From Chloroflexota bacterium (lineage in GTDB: Bacteria > Chloroflexota > Limnocylindria > Limnocylindrales > CSP1-4): a stretch of DNA of 52,533 nt. Location: contig JADDQH010000011.1 in assembly GCA_016781485.1 (NCBI GenBank), positions 1 through 52,533 of the forward strand, in the 5' to 3' direction. This document shows, piece by piece, positions 10,850 to 19,489 of the stretch. How positions within the stretch are numbered: the stretch's first letter is position 1; each line of letters starts with the position of its first letter. The position numbers were made by a program, and so were the translations under genes. Below the pieces are notes generated by a model. The model had not been told where the DNA came from. It saw only the letters and a list, made by a program, of their open reading frames with translations, and searched no databases.

Positions 10850-11347
10850 TCAGGCGGCCTCCTCCCCCGCGGTGCTCACGGGCGCGATAAAGACCTGTGG
10901 CGGTGTGTCGGTTCGCCCGTCGGCCCAGTAGAGGACGCGGCGCGGCGTGATCTCGATGAGCGAGCGCTCAAAGAACAGCGGCAACGCGACCCGTTGCTTC
11001 AGGAACGCGCCGATCGCGGGTTCCTTCTCGAGCCAGATCGGCAGCACCTGCTCCCAGTCGACGTGCGGGTCGTCTTCGATCAGCTGGGCGTCACCCTGGA
11101 TCGTCGCGCGGCCGGGCTGTCCGCCCAGCGCGACCGGGTCCGTGAGCGACACCGACACGCGGGGGTCTCGCCGCAGGTGCTCGAGCTTCCGCGAGAACAG
11201 GATGCTCGACGTCATATAGACCCGATCTCCGTCACGGAGCGGGATGAGGGGGTAGGTGATGGGGCGGCCATCGGCTCGGACGACGGTCAGCTCGCCGACG
11301 AGCGCTGCATCGAGCAAGCGCTCGACCGGCTCGGGTAACCAGCTCAC
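10850..11347 (-). CDS. Pyridoxamine 5'-phosphate oxidase family (FMN/F420-binding split barrel) protein
   Basis: The 165-residue protein starts at a GTG giving VSWLPEPVERLLDAALV, preceded by GGAGG seven bases upstream. The longer track start at 11419 has no such support. DGRPITYPLIPLRDGDRVYM, then KLEHLRRDPRVSVSLTD is typical of PPOX-class proteins, which bind FMN, F420 or heme and perform flavin-dependent reductions or oxidations. The cofactor cannot be decided from sequence reading alone. The gene is translationally coupled to the following fusion gene, whose N-terminal domain belongs to the same superfamily. A two-subunit or sequential redox/prenylation function is therefore plausible. Confidence 0.82.
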   Translation of the reverse strand: MSWLPEPVERLLDAALVGELTVVRADGRPITYPLIPLRDGDRVYMTSSILFSRKLEHLRRDPRVSVSLTDPVALGGQPGRATIQGDAQLIEDDPHVDWEQVLPIWLEKEPAIGAFLKQRVALPLFFERSLIEITPRRVLYWADGRTDTPPQVFIAPVSTAGEEAA

Positions 11348-11644
11348 GAGAACACCTCCACGGCGTCGCTGATGCCGGGCGATCCCGGCTCGTTTTGTTG
11401 CTCCCGAATAGTAGCACATTTATCAGCGGAGCCGGTTGCTGCTGCGGTCCAGTGGCAAGCGCCCGCTGCCGCCCCGACATACCGTCGTTCGTCGTCCGTC
11501 ACTCCACGGATCTTCCCAGCACTCGGGTGCCCGCTACCCGCCGCTCCGTGTCTTGCCCCTGTTGCCGTCGACGGCCCCCGACCCGCCGCCGCAAGATCAG
11601 CGGGAGGTGACGACAAAATAAGTGCCGCGTACACTCGCGCCGCC
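11348..11644. promoter_or_regulatory. Divergent promoter region between split-barrel operon and ABC exporter
   Basis: On the plus strand TACACT (11630-11635) lies 9 bases before the ABC ATPase ATG with no Shine-Dalgarno, matching the leaderless pattern seen elsewhere. On the minus strand TACTAT, near 11410, is the best -10 for the split-barrel operon and leaves a leader of about 60 bases. The sequence around 11395-11425 (TAGTAGCACATTTATCAG) is noticeably AT-rich for this genome, as expected for a promoter. The long plus-strand ORF start at 11372 is not used. Confidence 0.55.
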
Positions 11645-12595
11645 ATGCTCCCCCTCTCCTCACAGCCGCTCATCCACGCCCGCCGGCTGACGAAGCGCTT
11701 CGGGTCGTTCACGGCCGTCGACGGCATCGACTTCGATGTCGCGCCGGGCGAGGCGTTCGGCTTCCTCGGACCCAATGGGGCGGGCAAGACCTCGACGATG
11801 CGGATGATCGGGTGCGTTTCGCCGCCCACCGGAGGGACACTGCGAGTCCTCGGGATGGATCCGGTCGCCGACGGTCCCCGCATCCGCGCGCGGCTCGGGG
11901 TGGTCCCGCAGCAGGACACGCTCGACGAGGAGTTGACCGTCGAGGAGAACCTCGTCATCTACGCGCGCTACTTCGACATCCCGTACCGGGAGGGGAGGAG
12001 GCGCGCGGCCGAGCTCCTCGATTTCGTCCAACTGGCGGAGCGGGCGAAGAGCGAGGTGGAGCCGCTGTCGGGCGGGATGAAACGGCGCCTCACCATCGCT
12101 CGAGGTCTCATCAACGAGCCGAACCTCCTCCTTCTAGACGAGCCGACCACGGGGCTCGACCCGCAGGCGCGCCACCTCCTGTGGGATCGGCTCTACCGGT
12201 TGAAGCAGCGCGGCGTCACCCTCGTCCTGACGACGCACTACATGGACGAGGCGGAGCAGCTGTGCGACCGGCTGGTCGTGATGGACAAGGCGAAGATCGT
12301 CGCGGAGGGGTCTCCGCGGCAACTGATCGAACGCTACTCGACCCGAGAGGTGCTCGAGCTGCGCTTCGCGCCCGGGGCCCAGGAGTCGCTCGACGGACAG
12401 CTGGACGGCAAGCTCGACGGGATCGCCGAACGCATCGAGCCGCTCCCGGACCGGCTCCTCCTGTACACGTCCGACGGCGATGCCGCGATCGACGCCGTCC
12501 ATGCGCGCGGGGTGGAGCCGGAGAGCGTCCTCGTCCGCCGCAGCACGCTGGAGGACGTCTTCCTGCGGCTGACCGGCCGCACGCTCGTCGACTGA
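11645..12595 (+). CDS. ABC transporter ATP-binding protein, DrrA/NodI type
   Basis: The 316-residue ATPase belongs to the ABC-2 exporter class. Walker A is GPNGAGKTS, the signature is LSGGMKRR, Walker B is LLLLDEPTTGLD and the H-loop is TTHYMDEAEQLCDR. The roughly 90-residue C-terminal domain ends in VLVRRSTLEDVFLRLTGRTL, as in DrrA/NodI-type ATPases. ATG 11645 is favoured by the -10 box 9 bases upstream. The two permease genes that follow complete an exporter for an unknown lipid, polysaccharide, antibiotic or other hydrophobic cargo. Confidence 0.93.
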   Translation: MLPLSSQPLIHARRLTKRFGSFTAVDGIDFDVAPGEAFGFLGPNGAGKTSTMRMIGCVSPPTGGTLRVLGMDPVADGPRIRARLGVVPQQDTLDEELTVEENLVIYARYFDIPYREGRRRAAELLDFVQLAERAKSEVEPLSGGMKRRLTIARGLINEPNLLLLDEPTTGLDPQARHLLWDRLYRLKQRGVTLVLTTHYMDEAEQLCDRLVVMDKAKIVAEGSPRQLIERYSTREVLELRFAPGAQESLDGQLDGKLDGIAERIEPLPDRLLLYTSDGDAAIDAVHARGVEPESVLVRRSTLEDVFLRLTGRTLVD

Positions 12596-12623
12596 TCGCG
12601 CGACCGATCGGACGGGGATACCG

Positions 12624-13394
12624 ATGAAGGGCGTCGTCCGCGTGCTCGAGTACAACTGGATGACGTACCGGCGGACGTGGCGGGGAACACTCTTCTTCAC
12701 GTTCGTCCAGCCGGTCCTGTTCCTCGCCGGGCTCGGCCTCGGCCTCGGCGGCTTCGTCGACCGGAGTGGCACGGGGGCTCTGGAAGGCGTCCGGTATGTC
12801 GCCTTTCTCGCGCCCGGGCTGCTCGCGGCGCAGGCGATGCAGATGGCCTCGTTCGAGTCGACGTACCCCATCCTCGGCTCGATCGTCTGGCGACGCACCT
12901 ACCACGCGATGCTGGCCACCCCCCTCCGGGTGCGCGAGGTGCTCGCCGGACAACTCGGCTGGATCGCGTTCCGGCTCGCCGTCGGAAGCGTCGCCTTCCT
13001 GTTGGTCATCATGCTGTTCGGAGCGGTCCAGTCGCCGCTCGCGGCGCTTGCGGCACCCGTCGCGATCCTCACGGGGCTCGCCTTCGCCGCTCCGATCATG
13101 GCGTTCTCGGCGACGCTCCGGACGGACGAGTGGTTCAGCGCGATCTTCCGGTTCGGGATCACGCCGCTGTTCCTGTTCAGCGGGACGTTCTTCCCCATCG
13201 CTCAGCTGCCGGACGTGATCGAGCCGATCGCCTACCTGACGCCGCTCTACCACGGCGTCGCGCTTGCGCGCGATCTCTCGCTCGGCCGGGCCGATCTCCT
13301 GGCCGCCGTGCTCCATCTCGCGGTCCTGTTCGCGTACTTCGCGGCCGGGGTCGGTGCCGCGTCGATCACCTTCCGTCGTCGCTTGGTGTTGTAG
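12624..13394 (+). CDS. ABC-2 type permease (first copy)
   Basis: The 256-residue protein has six hydrophobic segments and the ABC-2 permease signature FSGTFFPIAQLPDVIEPIAY followed by LTPLYHGVALARDL. The N-terminal YNWMTYRRTWRGTLF resembles the corresponding region of the next gene (NSLVYRRTWIVILS), so the two permeases are paralogues from a tandem duplication and probably form a heterodimer. The ATG is 28 bases after the ATPase stop. Confidence 0.92.
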   Translation: MKGVVRVLEYNWMTYRRTWRGTLFFTFVQPVLFLAGLGLGLGGFVDRSGTGALEGVRYVAFLAPGLLAAQAMQMASFESTYPILGSIVWRRTYHAMLATPLRVREVLAGQLGWIAFRLAVGSVAFLLVIMLFGAVQSPLAALAAPVAILTGLAFAAPIMAFSATLRTDEWFSAIFRFGITPLFLFSGTFFPIAQLPDVIEPIAYLTPLYHGVALARDLSLGRADLLAAVLHLAVLFAYFAAGVGAASITFRRRLVL

Positions 13395-13396
13395 CG

Positions 13397-14200
13397 ATGA
13401 CGCTCGTGACACGGATCGCGCCTGCTCTCCCGCTCCGTGGCCGCCGCGCCGTCCGACTCATCGAGCGGAACTCGCTCGTCTACCGGCGGACGTGGATCGT
13501 GATCCTGTCCGGGTTCTTCGAGCCGCTGTTCTACCTGCTCGGGATCGGGTTCGGGCTGGGGTCCCTGATCGGCGGCGTGACCGGGCCGGACGGACGCGAG
13601 ATCAGTTACGGCGTGTTCGTCGCCCCGGCGCTCCTCGCGACGAGTGCGATGAACGGCGCGATCTACGAGACCACGTTCAACGTCTTCTTCAAGCTCAAGT
13701 ACCAGAAGACGTACGACGTGATGTTGAACACCCCACTCGGCGTCGGCGACGTGGCACTGGGGGAGGTGGTGTGGGCGCTCATCCGTGGACTGCTCTACTC
13801 CCTGGGCTTCCTCGTCGTGATGCTTCTGCTCGGCCTCGCGCTGTCGCCGCTCGTGCTCCTCGCTCCGCTCGCGTCGCTCCTCATGGGGTTCGCATTCTCG
13901 GCGGTCGGGATGTCCGTCACGACGTACCTGCGCAAGTGGACCGACTTCGACCTCGTGTTCGTGGTCACGATGCCGCTGTTCCTGTTCTCGGCCACGTTCT
14001 TCCCGCTGTCGGCCTACCCCGAGTCGCTCCAGCTCATCGTCCAGCTCACGCCTCTGTACCACGGGGTCAACCTCCTCCGCGGGCTGACGACCGGCGTCGT
14101 GGGGGTCGCGCAGGTCGTCGACGTCGTGTACCTGGCGGTCATGGCGCTCCTCGGGCTCATCGTCGTGAACCGGCGCCTGAACAAGCTCCTCATCAAGTAG
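13397..14200 (+). CDS. ABC-2 type permease (second copy)
   Basis: The 267-residue protein starts at ATG 13397 (MTLVTRIAPALPLRGRR), two bases after the previous stop. The track ORF from 12677 includes upstream out-of-gene sequence. Six hydrophobic segments and FSATFFPLSAYPESLQLIVQ followed by LTPLYHGVNLLRGL mark it as an ABC-2 permease paralogous to its neighbour. MNGAIYETTFNVFFKLKYQK is the cytoplasmic-loop region that contacts the ATPase in relatives. Confidence 0.92.
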   Translation: MTLVTRIAPALPLRGRRAVRLIERNSLVYRRTWIVILSGFFEPLFYLLGIGFGLGSLIGGVTGPDGREISYGVFVAPALLATSAMNGAIYETTFNVFFKLKYQKTYDVMLNTPLGVGDVALGEVVWALIRGLLYSLGFLVVMLLLGLALSPLVLLAPLASLLMGFAFSAVGMSVTTYLRKWTDFDLVFVVTMPLFLFSATFFPLSAYPESLQLIVQLTPLYHGVNLLRGLTTGVVGVAQVVDVVYLAVMALLGLIVVNRRLNKLLIK

Positions 14201-14692
14201 GTGATCAACTTCCCGGGGGCAGCGGGGACCTTCAACCTCCGCGTCGCCGCCGTCGCCGTCGAGCGTGATCGCGTCCTCCTGAACCGCGCGGAAGGCGAAG
14301 GGATCTGGTACCTCCCGGGCGGGCGCGTGGAGTTGATGGAGGCGTCGCGTGAGGCGGTGAAGCGGGAGCTGCGGGAGGAGTTGGGCGTCGACGTCCGAGT
14401 CGGTCGGCTGTTGTGGGTCGTGGAGAACTTCTTCGTGCTCGATGGAACGCCCATCCACGAGGTCGGGCTGTACTACCGCGTGCGCGTGCCGAACGCAGTG
14501 ACGCGTTCCGAGGGGATCCACCTGCGCGACGAGCTGGGGCGGCAGCTCGAGTCACACTGGTTCGACAACGCCGATCTCGCGTCGCTCCCCCCTGCCCCTC
14601 GTTCCTGCGCGCACGTCTTGCTGCCCTGCCCGCGCACAGGACTCATCGTCGACCGGGAGCAGCAGTGGCGCCGCGTGCCCGACCCACCCTGA
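14201..14692 (+). CDS. Nudix hydrolase
   Basis: The 163-residue protein carries a complete Nudix box, GGRVELMEASREAVKRELRE followed by ELGV (GX5EX7REUXEEXGU). Such enzymes cleave nucleoside-diphosphate-linked substrates; the substrate here is unknown. The GTG start directly follows the permease stop (TAGGTG), so it belongs to the exporter operon, though a functional link is not established. Its last 50 bases overlap the 3' end of the convergent YcaQ-like gene. Confidence 0.9.
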   Translation: MINFPGAAGTFNLRVAAVAVERDRVLLNRAEGEGIWYLPGGRVELMEASREAVKRELREELGVDVRVGRLLWVVENFFVLDGTPIHEVGLYYRVRVPNAVTRSEGIHLRDELGRQLESHWFDNADLASLPPAPRSCAHVLLPCPRTGLIVDREQQWRRVPDPP

Positions 14693-16043
14693 CTGCTGCT
14701 GTCGTTCCTGAGCTCGATCCCCTCGCCGGCCGTGGCGTCAGAAGCCTTCCCCACGTTTCGAGTCCTTGTGCCCACTCGATCCCTCCGACCCGTCCGAACA
14801 GCCGGTACGCCTCCAGCGCCTGCCGCATCGCGGGGACGAACCCGTCGACCGCGCGCGGTCGAAAGTCCTGCTCCCAGAACAGCCCGACGATCCACAGCGT
14901 GTTCGCCTTCCGATCGAAGCGGGGCTCGATACGCCCGACGAGGCGGTCGGCGAACAGGATCGGGAGCACGTAGTACCCCCATCGCCGTTTCGCCTCCGGG
15001 ACGTACACCTCCCACACGTAGTCGAAGCGGTACAGCTCCTTCAGGAAGCGCCGATCCCATACGAACGGGTCGAGCGGGGCGAGGAAGGCGACCCCGGGGT
15101 CGGAGCCGCCGGGGCGCGGTGATGCGGCTATCGCGCCGTTGCCCGAGCCGCTTCCAGCCTCCTCCTCGGGGTCCAGCTCCGCCTCCGCCTGGTCGAGCAG
15201 CGGGAGCTCGTCGTTCAGGACGAACCGAACGCCGCGCACGCCCTCGACGGAGACCGGGACCAGCCGTTCTCGATCGAGCAGCTCGGACAGCAGCTCCGCA
15301 CGGAGCGGCGCCTGCCGCCGCGTCCCGTCGTCCAGTCGTTCGTTGATGCCGATCCACAGCTCCGACTGCCCGCCCGTGCCCAGGAGCCCGTGGGCCCGGT
15401 AGCGCGACAGCAGCTTGTGGCGCAGCTGCTCGCGCTCGTCGACACGCTCCTCGAGCAGCTCGGCCGGGAACAGCCGCTCGGCCAGGTCGTAGTACCGGAT
15501 GTTTCCCTTCCGCCGCGCGATCCCCAGCGTCCCCACTTCCCACAGCGCCTCGAGCATCGCGCGGACCTGGTTCGTCGGCCTCCAGTACCAGTCGATGTCC
15601 GCACCCCGCTCGAAGTCGAGCGAGCTGACCGGCCCGTGCTCGCGGATCCGGTCGAGCAGCTGCCGGACGACGTCCGCGTTCGTCCGGAACGTCCCGGCGC
15701 GCTCATGCGCCGCACGATCGCGCTCCCACGTGACGCGGTACCACGGCAGCTCGAGGGTCGGGAGGATGCTCAGGCCCTTGTTCCATGCCTCGAACAGCAG
15801 GCCTCGTTCGTAGAGCAGCCCGTCGGTCCACTCCGGGCGGTAGCCCTCGATCCGAGCGTGGAGGATCACGTCGTGGTTGCGGCCGGCGATCACGAGCGGG
15901 TCGAACTGGAACGACCCGAGCCGGTCGATTACGGTCAGCACGCTCTCGGGCACGGCTGCGAGGGAGCGCGGTGGCGCGAGGAAATGGCGCAGCACGAGGA
16001 ACCGCCGCGCGGCGGCGGCCGAAATGGGCCGAGCTTGGGGCAT
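14643..16043 (-). CDS. YcaQ-like winged-helix DNA-binding protein (putative DNA glycosylase family)
   Basis: The real gene starts at ATG 16043 (MPQARPISAAAARRFLVLRH) and encodes 466 residues. The 831-residue track ORF extends antisense through dnaJ and is rejected upstream of this Met. SVLTVIDRLGSFQFDPL, LPWYRVTWERD and FVWDRRFLKELYRFDYVWEV are hallmarks of the winged-helix family that includes E. coli YcaQ and Streptomyces AlkX/AZL, which unhook interstrand crosslinks. The catalytic residues were not checked against a structure. A TAGCAT -10 lies 8 bases before the ATG with no Shine-Dalgarno. The last 17 codons overlap the Nudix gene and are low-complexity. Confidence 0.85.
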   Translation of the reverse strand: MPQARPISAAAARRFLVLRHFLAPPRSLAAVPESVLTVIDRLGSFQFDPLVIAGRNHDVILHARIEGYRPEWTDGLLYERGLLFEAWNKGLSILPTLELPWYRVTWERDRAAHERAGTFRTNADVVRQLLDRIREHGPVSSLDFERGADIDWYWRPTNQVRAMLEALWEVGTLGIARRKGNIRYYDLAERLFPAELLEERVDEREQLRHKLLSRYRAHGLLGTGGQSELWIGINERLDDGTRRQAPLRAELLSELLDRERLVPVSVEGVRGVRFVLNDELPLLDQAEAELDPEEEAGSGSGNGAIAASPRPGGSDPGVAFLAPLDPFVWDRRFLKELYRFDYVWEVYVPEAKRRWGYYVLPILFADRLVGRIEPRFDRKANTLWIVGLFWEQDFRPRAVDGFVPAMRQALEAYRLFGRVGGIEWAQGLETWGRLLTPRPARGSSSGTTAAVRVGRARGATAAPGRR

Positions 16044-16051
16044 GGGACACG

Positions 16052-16057
16052 ATGCTA
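16052..16057 (-). promoter_or_regulatory. -10 box of the YcaQ-like gene, leaderless type
   Basis: On the minus strand TAGCAT is followed by 8 bases (CGTGTCCC) and the ATG. There is no Shine-Dalgarno, so the mRNA would begin at or within a few bases of the start codon. Confidence 0.5.
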
Positions 16058-16207
16058 GTCGAGGCGAACGACAGAGCCTGACAGGTATGGCGTGCTCCCG
16101 GAGACCCCGACGGTCGGGTCGATGACGGCGAGGTCCCGCCGACTGCCAGCCGTCCCAAGGAGGGTCTACCGCCCGTACACCCCGGCGGTCCCGCCCGGCG
16201 CCTTCCC

Positions 16208-16213
16208 TATACT
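16208..16213 (+). promoter_or_regulatory. -10 box of dnaJ, leaderless type
   Basis: TATACT lies 10 bases before the dnaJ ATG with no Shine-Dalgarno between. No CIRCE element and no -35 match were seen, so dnaJ appears to be regulated apart from hrcA-grpE-dnaK. Confidence 0.6.
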
Positions 16214-16223
16214 CGGCGTGACC

Positions 16224-17390
16224 ATGGCGACCCAGCGCGACTACTACGACATCCTTGGCGTGACGCGGACCGCGGACGATGCCGAGATCAAGCGAGCGTT
16301 CCGGAAACTCGCGCAGCAGTGGCATCCCGACGTCAACACGGACCCGCAGGCGCCCGAACGCTTCAAGGAGATCAACGAGGCATACCAGGTGCTGTCGGAC
16401 TCCGGGCGACGCCAGGCGTATGACATGTTCGGGCGAGCCGGCGTGGGGAACGGGGGCGGAGGCGGCGAAGGATACGGCCCGTTCGGGGGGTTCCAGGGCT
16501 TCGGGGACCTGTTCGACACGTTCTTCGGCGGCGCCGCAGCCGGCACGTCGCGGCGCACTCGGCCGCCCGCCGGTGCCGACCTCCGGTACGACCTCCGCCT
16601 CACGTTCGAGGAGTCGATCCGAGGCACGGAAAAGGAGATCGAGTTCACGGCGCTCGAGAGCTGCACGACCTGCGATGGCAGCGGCGCGGAGCCCGGCACC
16701 CAGCCCACGACCTGCCCGCAGTGTTCGGGGAGCGGCGAGGTCCGCCAGGTTCGGAACACCATGCTGGGCCAGATGGTGAACATCAGTACCTGCCCTCGGT
16801 GCCGCGGGATGGGCCGGATCGTCGAGACCCCGTGCCGCACGTGCCGCGGCGAAGGGCGAGTGGAACGGCGGCGGACGCTCCGCGTCACGATCCCTCCCGG
16901 CATCGACGAGGGCCACCAGATCCGGCTCTCGGGTGAGGGCGAAGCGGGGCCGCGAGGGGGGCAGCCGGGGAACCTGTACGTCGTCGTCCATGTCCAGCCG
17001 CACCCGCGGCTTCGGCGGCAGGAGACCGAGCTCTTCTACGAGCTCGAGATCTCGGTGGCGCAGGCCGCCCTCGGCACGCGTGTCCTGGTCCCGACGGCGG
17101 ATGGGGAAGAGCCGGTCGAGATCAAGCCCGGGACGCAACCGGGGTCAGAGATCCGGCTGCGCGGGAAGGGCGTTCCGCATCTCCGCCGAGCCGGTGTACG
17201 CGGTGACCTGCATGTGCTCGTCGACGTCCGCGTGCCCACGAGGCTGTCGCGCCGCCAGCGAGAACTGCTCGAAGCGTTCGCGATCGAGTCCGGAGACGAC
17301 CTGGGCGACACGGACGGCGAGGGCGCGAACGGCGCGGGGCGGAAGGGCCGCGGCGGCCTGTTCGACAAGGTCAAGGACGTGATCAGCTGA
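16224..17390 (+). CDS. dnaJ: Chaperone DnaJ (Hsp40)
   Basis: The 388-residue type-I DnaJ has a J domain (RDYYDILGVTRTADDAEIKR with HPD in QWHPDVNTD) and a Gly/Phe-rich linker (GGFQGFGDLFDTFFGG). Four CxxCxGxG zinc repeats (CTTCDGSG, CPQCSGSG, CPRCRGMG, CRTCRGEG) and the C-terminal substrate-binding domains follow. It stimulates DnaK ATPase and delivers substrates. The start is ATG 16224, not the track start at 16092. The gene stands apart from the dnaK operon and instead heads a probable operon with prmA and the HIT gene. Confidence 0.97.
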   Translation: MATQRDYYDILGVTRTADDAEIKRAFRKLAQQWHPDVNTDPQAPERFKEINEAYQVLSDSGRRQAYDMFGRAGVGNGGGGGEGYGPFGGFQGFGDLFDTFFGGAAAGTSRRTRPPAGADLRYDLRLTFEESIRGTEKEIEFTALESCTTCDGSGAEPGTQPTTCPQCSGSGEVRQVRNTMLGQMVNISTCPRCRGMGRIVETPCRTCRGEGRVERRRTLRVTIPPGIDEGHQIRLSGEGEAGPRGGQPGNLYVVVHVQPHPRLRRQETELFYELEISVAQAALGTRVLVPTADGEEPVEIKPGTQPGSEIRLRGKGVPHLRRAGVRGDLHVLVDVRVPTRLSRRQRELLEAFAIESGDDLGDTDGEGANGAGRKGRGGLFDKVKDVIS

Positions 17391-17476
17391 GCGACGAGCC
17401 CCGCCGGGGCCGGGAGGGTACCCAGGACAGCGGCGACGACGCGCAACGCCACGAGCGCATCAGCGCCTCGGCAGGG

Positions 17477-18496
17477 GTGGTGGAAGAGACAGCCGCGCCG
17501 ACGGGAGAGACGGACGCTCTATCCGCAGAGAAGGACGAGGGGCTGTCGGCCGGTGGAAGCTGGCTCGAGCTGGCGGTCGAGGCAGACCCGGAGGCGGTCG
17601 AGGCCGTGAGCGAGATCCTGGGCCGCGTCGCGCCCGGAGGTGTGTCCGTCCAGGCCCCCTTCGCGCTCGTTGACGAGGGGCTTGCCGCGATGCCCGAGCG
17701 CGCAAAGCCGGCGGTCGTCCGCGCTTACCTGCCCGGCCTCGACGCGTCCGCGACGCGGCAAGCGGTGCGCGACGTCCGCATCGCGCTCGGGCATCTCCAG
17801 GCCTTCGAGCTACGGCCGATCGGCGAGCTCCGCACGCGGGTGGTCCACGAATCGGACTGGGCTGCGGCGTGGAAGCGCCATTTCCCGGTCCTGCGTGTCG
17901 GGCGGCGGATGGTCATCCGTCCGACCTGGCGCCGCCACCGGCCGGAGCCGAGCGACGTGGTGCTCGCGCTCGATCCCGGGATGGCCTTCGGGACGGGGCT
18001 CCACCCCACGACTCGGTTGTGCCTTCGACTTCTCGAGGAGTGGGCGGATCAGGGGCTCGTCGAAGGGTCACGCGTGCTCGACGTCGGTTGCGGCTCCGGG
18101 ATCCTTGCCATCGCCGCCGCCCGGCTTGGCGCATCGGTCGTCCTCGGCATCGACACCGACCCCGTCGCGGTCGAGGCGACGACGGCGAACGCGCGGCGGA
18201 ATCGGGTAGCGGGTGCCGTCCGTGCATGCCGTGGTTCCCTCCCCGCAGACGGCTCGCCCTACGACCTCGTCCTCGCGAACCTCATCGCCTCGCTGCTCAT
18301 CACGCTGGCCTCGGAACTGCGTGCGGCCGTGCGCCCCGCCCAGGGCGGCGGGCGCGCCGGGAAGCTCATCGCGAGCGGGATCTTCACGGACCGTGAGCGC
18401 GAGGTCATCGAAGCGTTCGAGCAGAGCGGCTTGCGGCTGGTCGGTCGTCGCCAGGAGGGTGATTGGGTCGCGCTGGAGGCGGAGCGCGTCGGCTGA
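17477..18496 (+). CDS. prmA: Ribosomal protein uL11 methyltransferase PrmA
   Basis: The 339-residue protein matches PrmA. It has the N-terminal substrate-binding domain (WAAAWKRHFPVLRVGRRMVI), DPGMAFGTGLHPTT, the SAM-binding motif VLDVGCGSGILAIAAARLGA and the ANLIASLL motif. It trimethylates uL11. prmA commonly follows dnaJ, which supports both calls. The start is uncertain: GTG 17477 and GTG 17480 are adjacent and the first about 25 residues are Glu/Gly/Ala-rich and not conserved. Confidence 0.95.
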   Translation: MVEETAAPTGETDALSAEKDEGLSAGGSWLELAVEADPEAVEAVSEILGRVAPGGVSVQAPFALVDEGLAAMPERAKPAVVRAYLPGLDASATRQAVRDVRIALGHLQAFELRPIGELRTRVVHESDWAAAWKRHFPVLRVGRRMVIRPTWRRHRPEPSDVVLALDPGMAFGTGLHPTTRLCLRLLEEWADQGLVEGSRVLDVGCGSGILAIAAARLGASVVLGIDTDPVAVEATTANARRNRVAGAVRACRGSLPADGSPYDLVLANLIASLLITLASELRAAVRPAQGGGRAGKLIASGIFTDREREVIEAFEQSGLRLVGRRQEGDWVALEAERVG

Positions 18497-18566
18497 GGCT
18501 GCTCGACTACCATCGCCGCTGGCCGGGCCGCTGCTCCGCGCCAGCCCCGAACCGAGGGAACGCCCC

Positions 18567-18917
18567 GTGAGTGACGCGAACTGCCTCTTCTGCCGACTCG
18601 CAGCAGGCGAGATCGCCGCCGACCGCCTGCACGAGGACGACGAGGTCGTCGCGTTCCGCGACATCAACCCCCAGGCGCCGGTCCACGTCCTGCTGATCCC
18701 ACGTCGGCATGTCGCATCGGCCCTGGACCTCGGCGAGAGCGAAGGGAGTCTCCTCGGGCGCCTGTTCGGCGTCGCCGCCGAGGTCGCGCATCGGGAGGGT
18801 GTCGCGGCGAACGGGTTCCGGCTCGTCACGAACATCGGTCAGAACGGCGGCCAGAGCGTGAACCACCTTCATTTCCACCTGCTCGGTGGGAGGCGACTCT
18901 CCTGGCCGCCCGGGTGA
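18567..18917 (+). CDS. HIT family protein (HinT-like nucleotide phosphoramidase/hydrolase)
   Basis: The 116-residue protein starts at a GTG giving VSDANCLFCRLAAGEIAADR and ends with the histidine triad HLHFHLLGG. INPQAPVHVLLIPRRHVAS is the classic HIT core. HinT-type enzymes hydrolyse AMP-linked substrates. GAGGG lies about 8 bases before the start, and a possible -10, TACCAT, lies at 18508-18513. The stop overlaps the next gene's GTG by GTGA. Confidence 0.95.
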   Translation: MSDANCLFCRLAAGEIAADRLHEDDEVVAFRDINPQAPVHVLLIPRRHVASALDLGESEGSLLGRLFGVAAEVAHREGVAANGFRLVTNIGQNGGQSVNHLHFHLLGGRRLSWPPG

Positions 18918-19480
18918 CGAGCGGCGCGGTGCGCCCCGTCCTCGTCGTGCTGTTGGGCGCGGCCGTATCGTCGTCGTGCGGTGGAGGAGGCAGGTCCGCC
19001 CAGTCTCGGCCGCGCGAGGATCCCGGCAACGCCGGATCCCCGCTGCCCACCTCGCAGTCGTCGATCTCGCCGCAGGTCGCGAATGTCGTGGCCGCGCTCC
19101 GCGAGCAGCTGCACCCCGCCGGGCTCCGGCTCGACCTCCTCACCCAGCCCTATCACCCCTCGGAGCCAGCGGCGCTGAGGAACGCGAGACGAACCATCTT
19201 CAGCACGGGGCTGCCCCAGCCTGCCGACGGATACGTGGTGATCTACGAGTTCGCGGAGGCAGCGACGGCGGCGTCGATGGGAAGGCAGTTCGCGGAATAC
19301 CTCGGGAGCGGGTTCGGCCAGACGAACTACCCGCTCGACGCGCAGTTCTCCCTCGCACAGGTCGGCGGAACCCTCGTCTTCACCTGGTGGTCGCGCGAGC
19401 GGTCGTCGGACCCGGAACGTGCAGGAACAGCGTTCCGCGCGATCTCGCAGGTCGGCCAGCGGATCGAAGTGAGGAAGTAG
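18914..19480 (+). CDS. Hypothetical lipoprotein
   Basis: The 188-residue protein has a short signal peptide (VRPVLVVLLGAAVSSSC) ending in a lipobox-like VSSSC followed by Gly-rich sequence, so it is probably lipid-anchored on the outer face of the membrane. The remainder (QVANVVAALREQLHPAGLRL, DGYVVIYEFAEAATAASMGR) looks like a folded alpha/beta domain of unknown family. It is translationally coupled to the HIT gene and converges on the acyl-CoA synthetase, with only 9 bases between the stops. Confidence 0.75.
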   Translation: MTSGAVRPVLVVLLGAAVSSSCGGGGRSAQSRPREDPGNAGSPLPTSQSSISPQVANVVAALREQLHPAGLRLDLLTQPYHPSEPAALRNARRTIFSTGLPQPADGYVVIYEFAEAATAASMGRQFAEYLGSGFGQTNYPLDAQFSLAQVGGTLVFTWWSRERSSDPERAGTAFRAISQVGQRIEVRK

Positions 19481-19489
19481 AGGGACCCC

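Noticed and set aside
16044-17138. Upstream part of the 831-residue minus-strand ORF (14643..17138)
   Set aside because: Antisense to dnaJ; only the part after Met at 16043 shows winged-helix family sequence. The upstream part is low-complexity shadow sequence.
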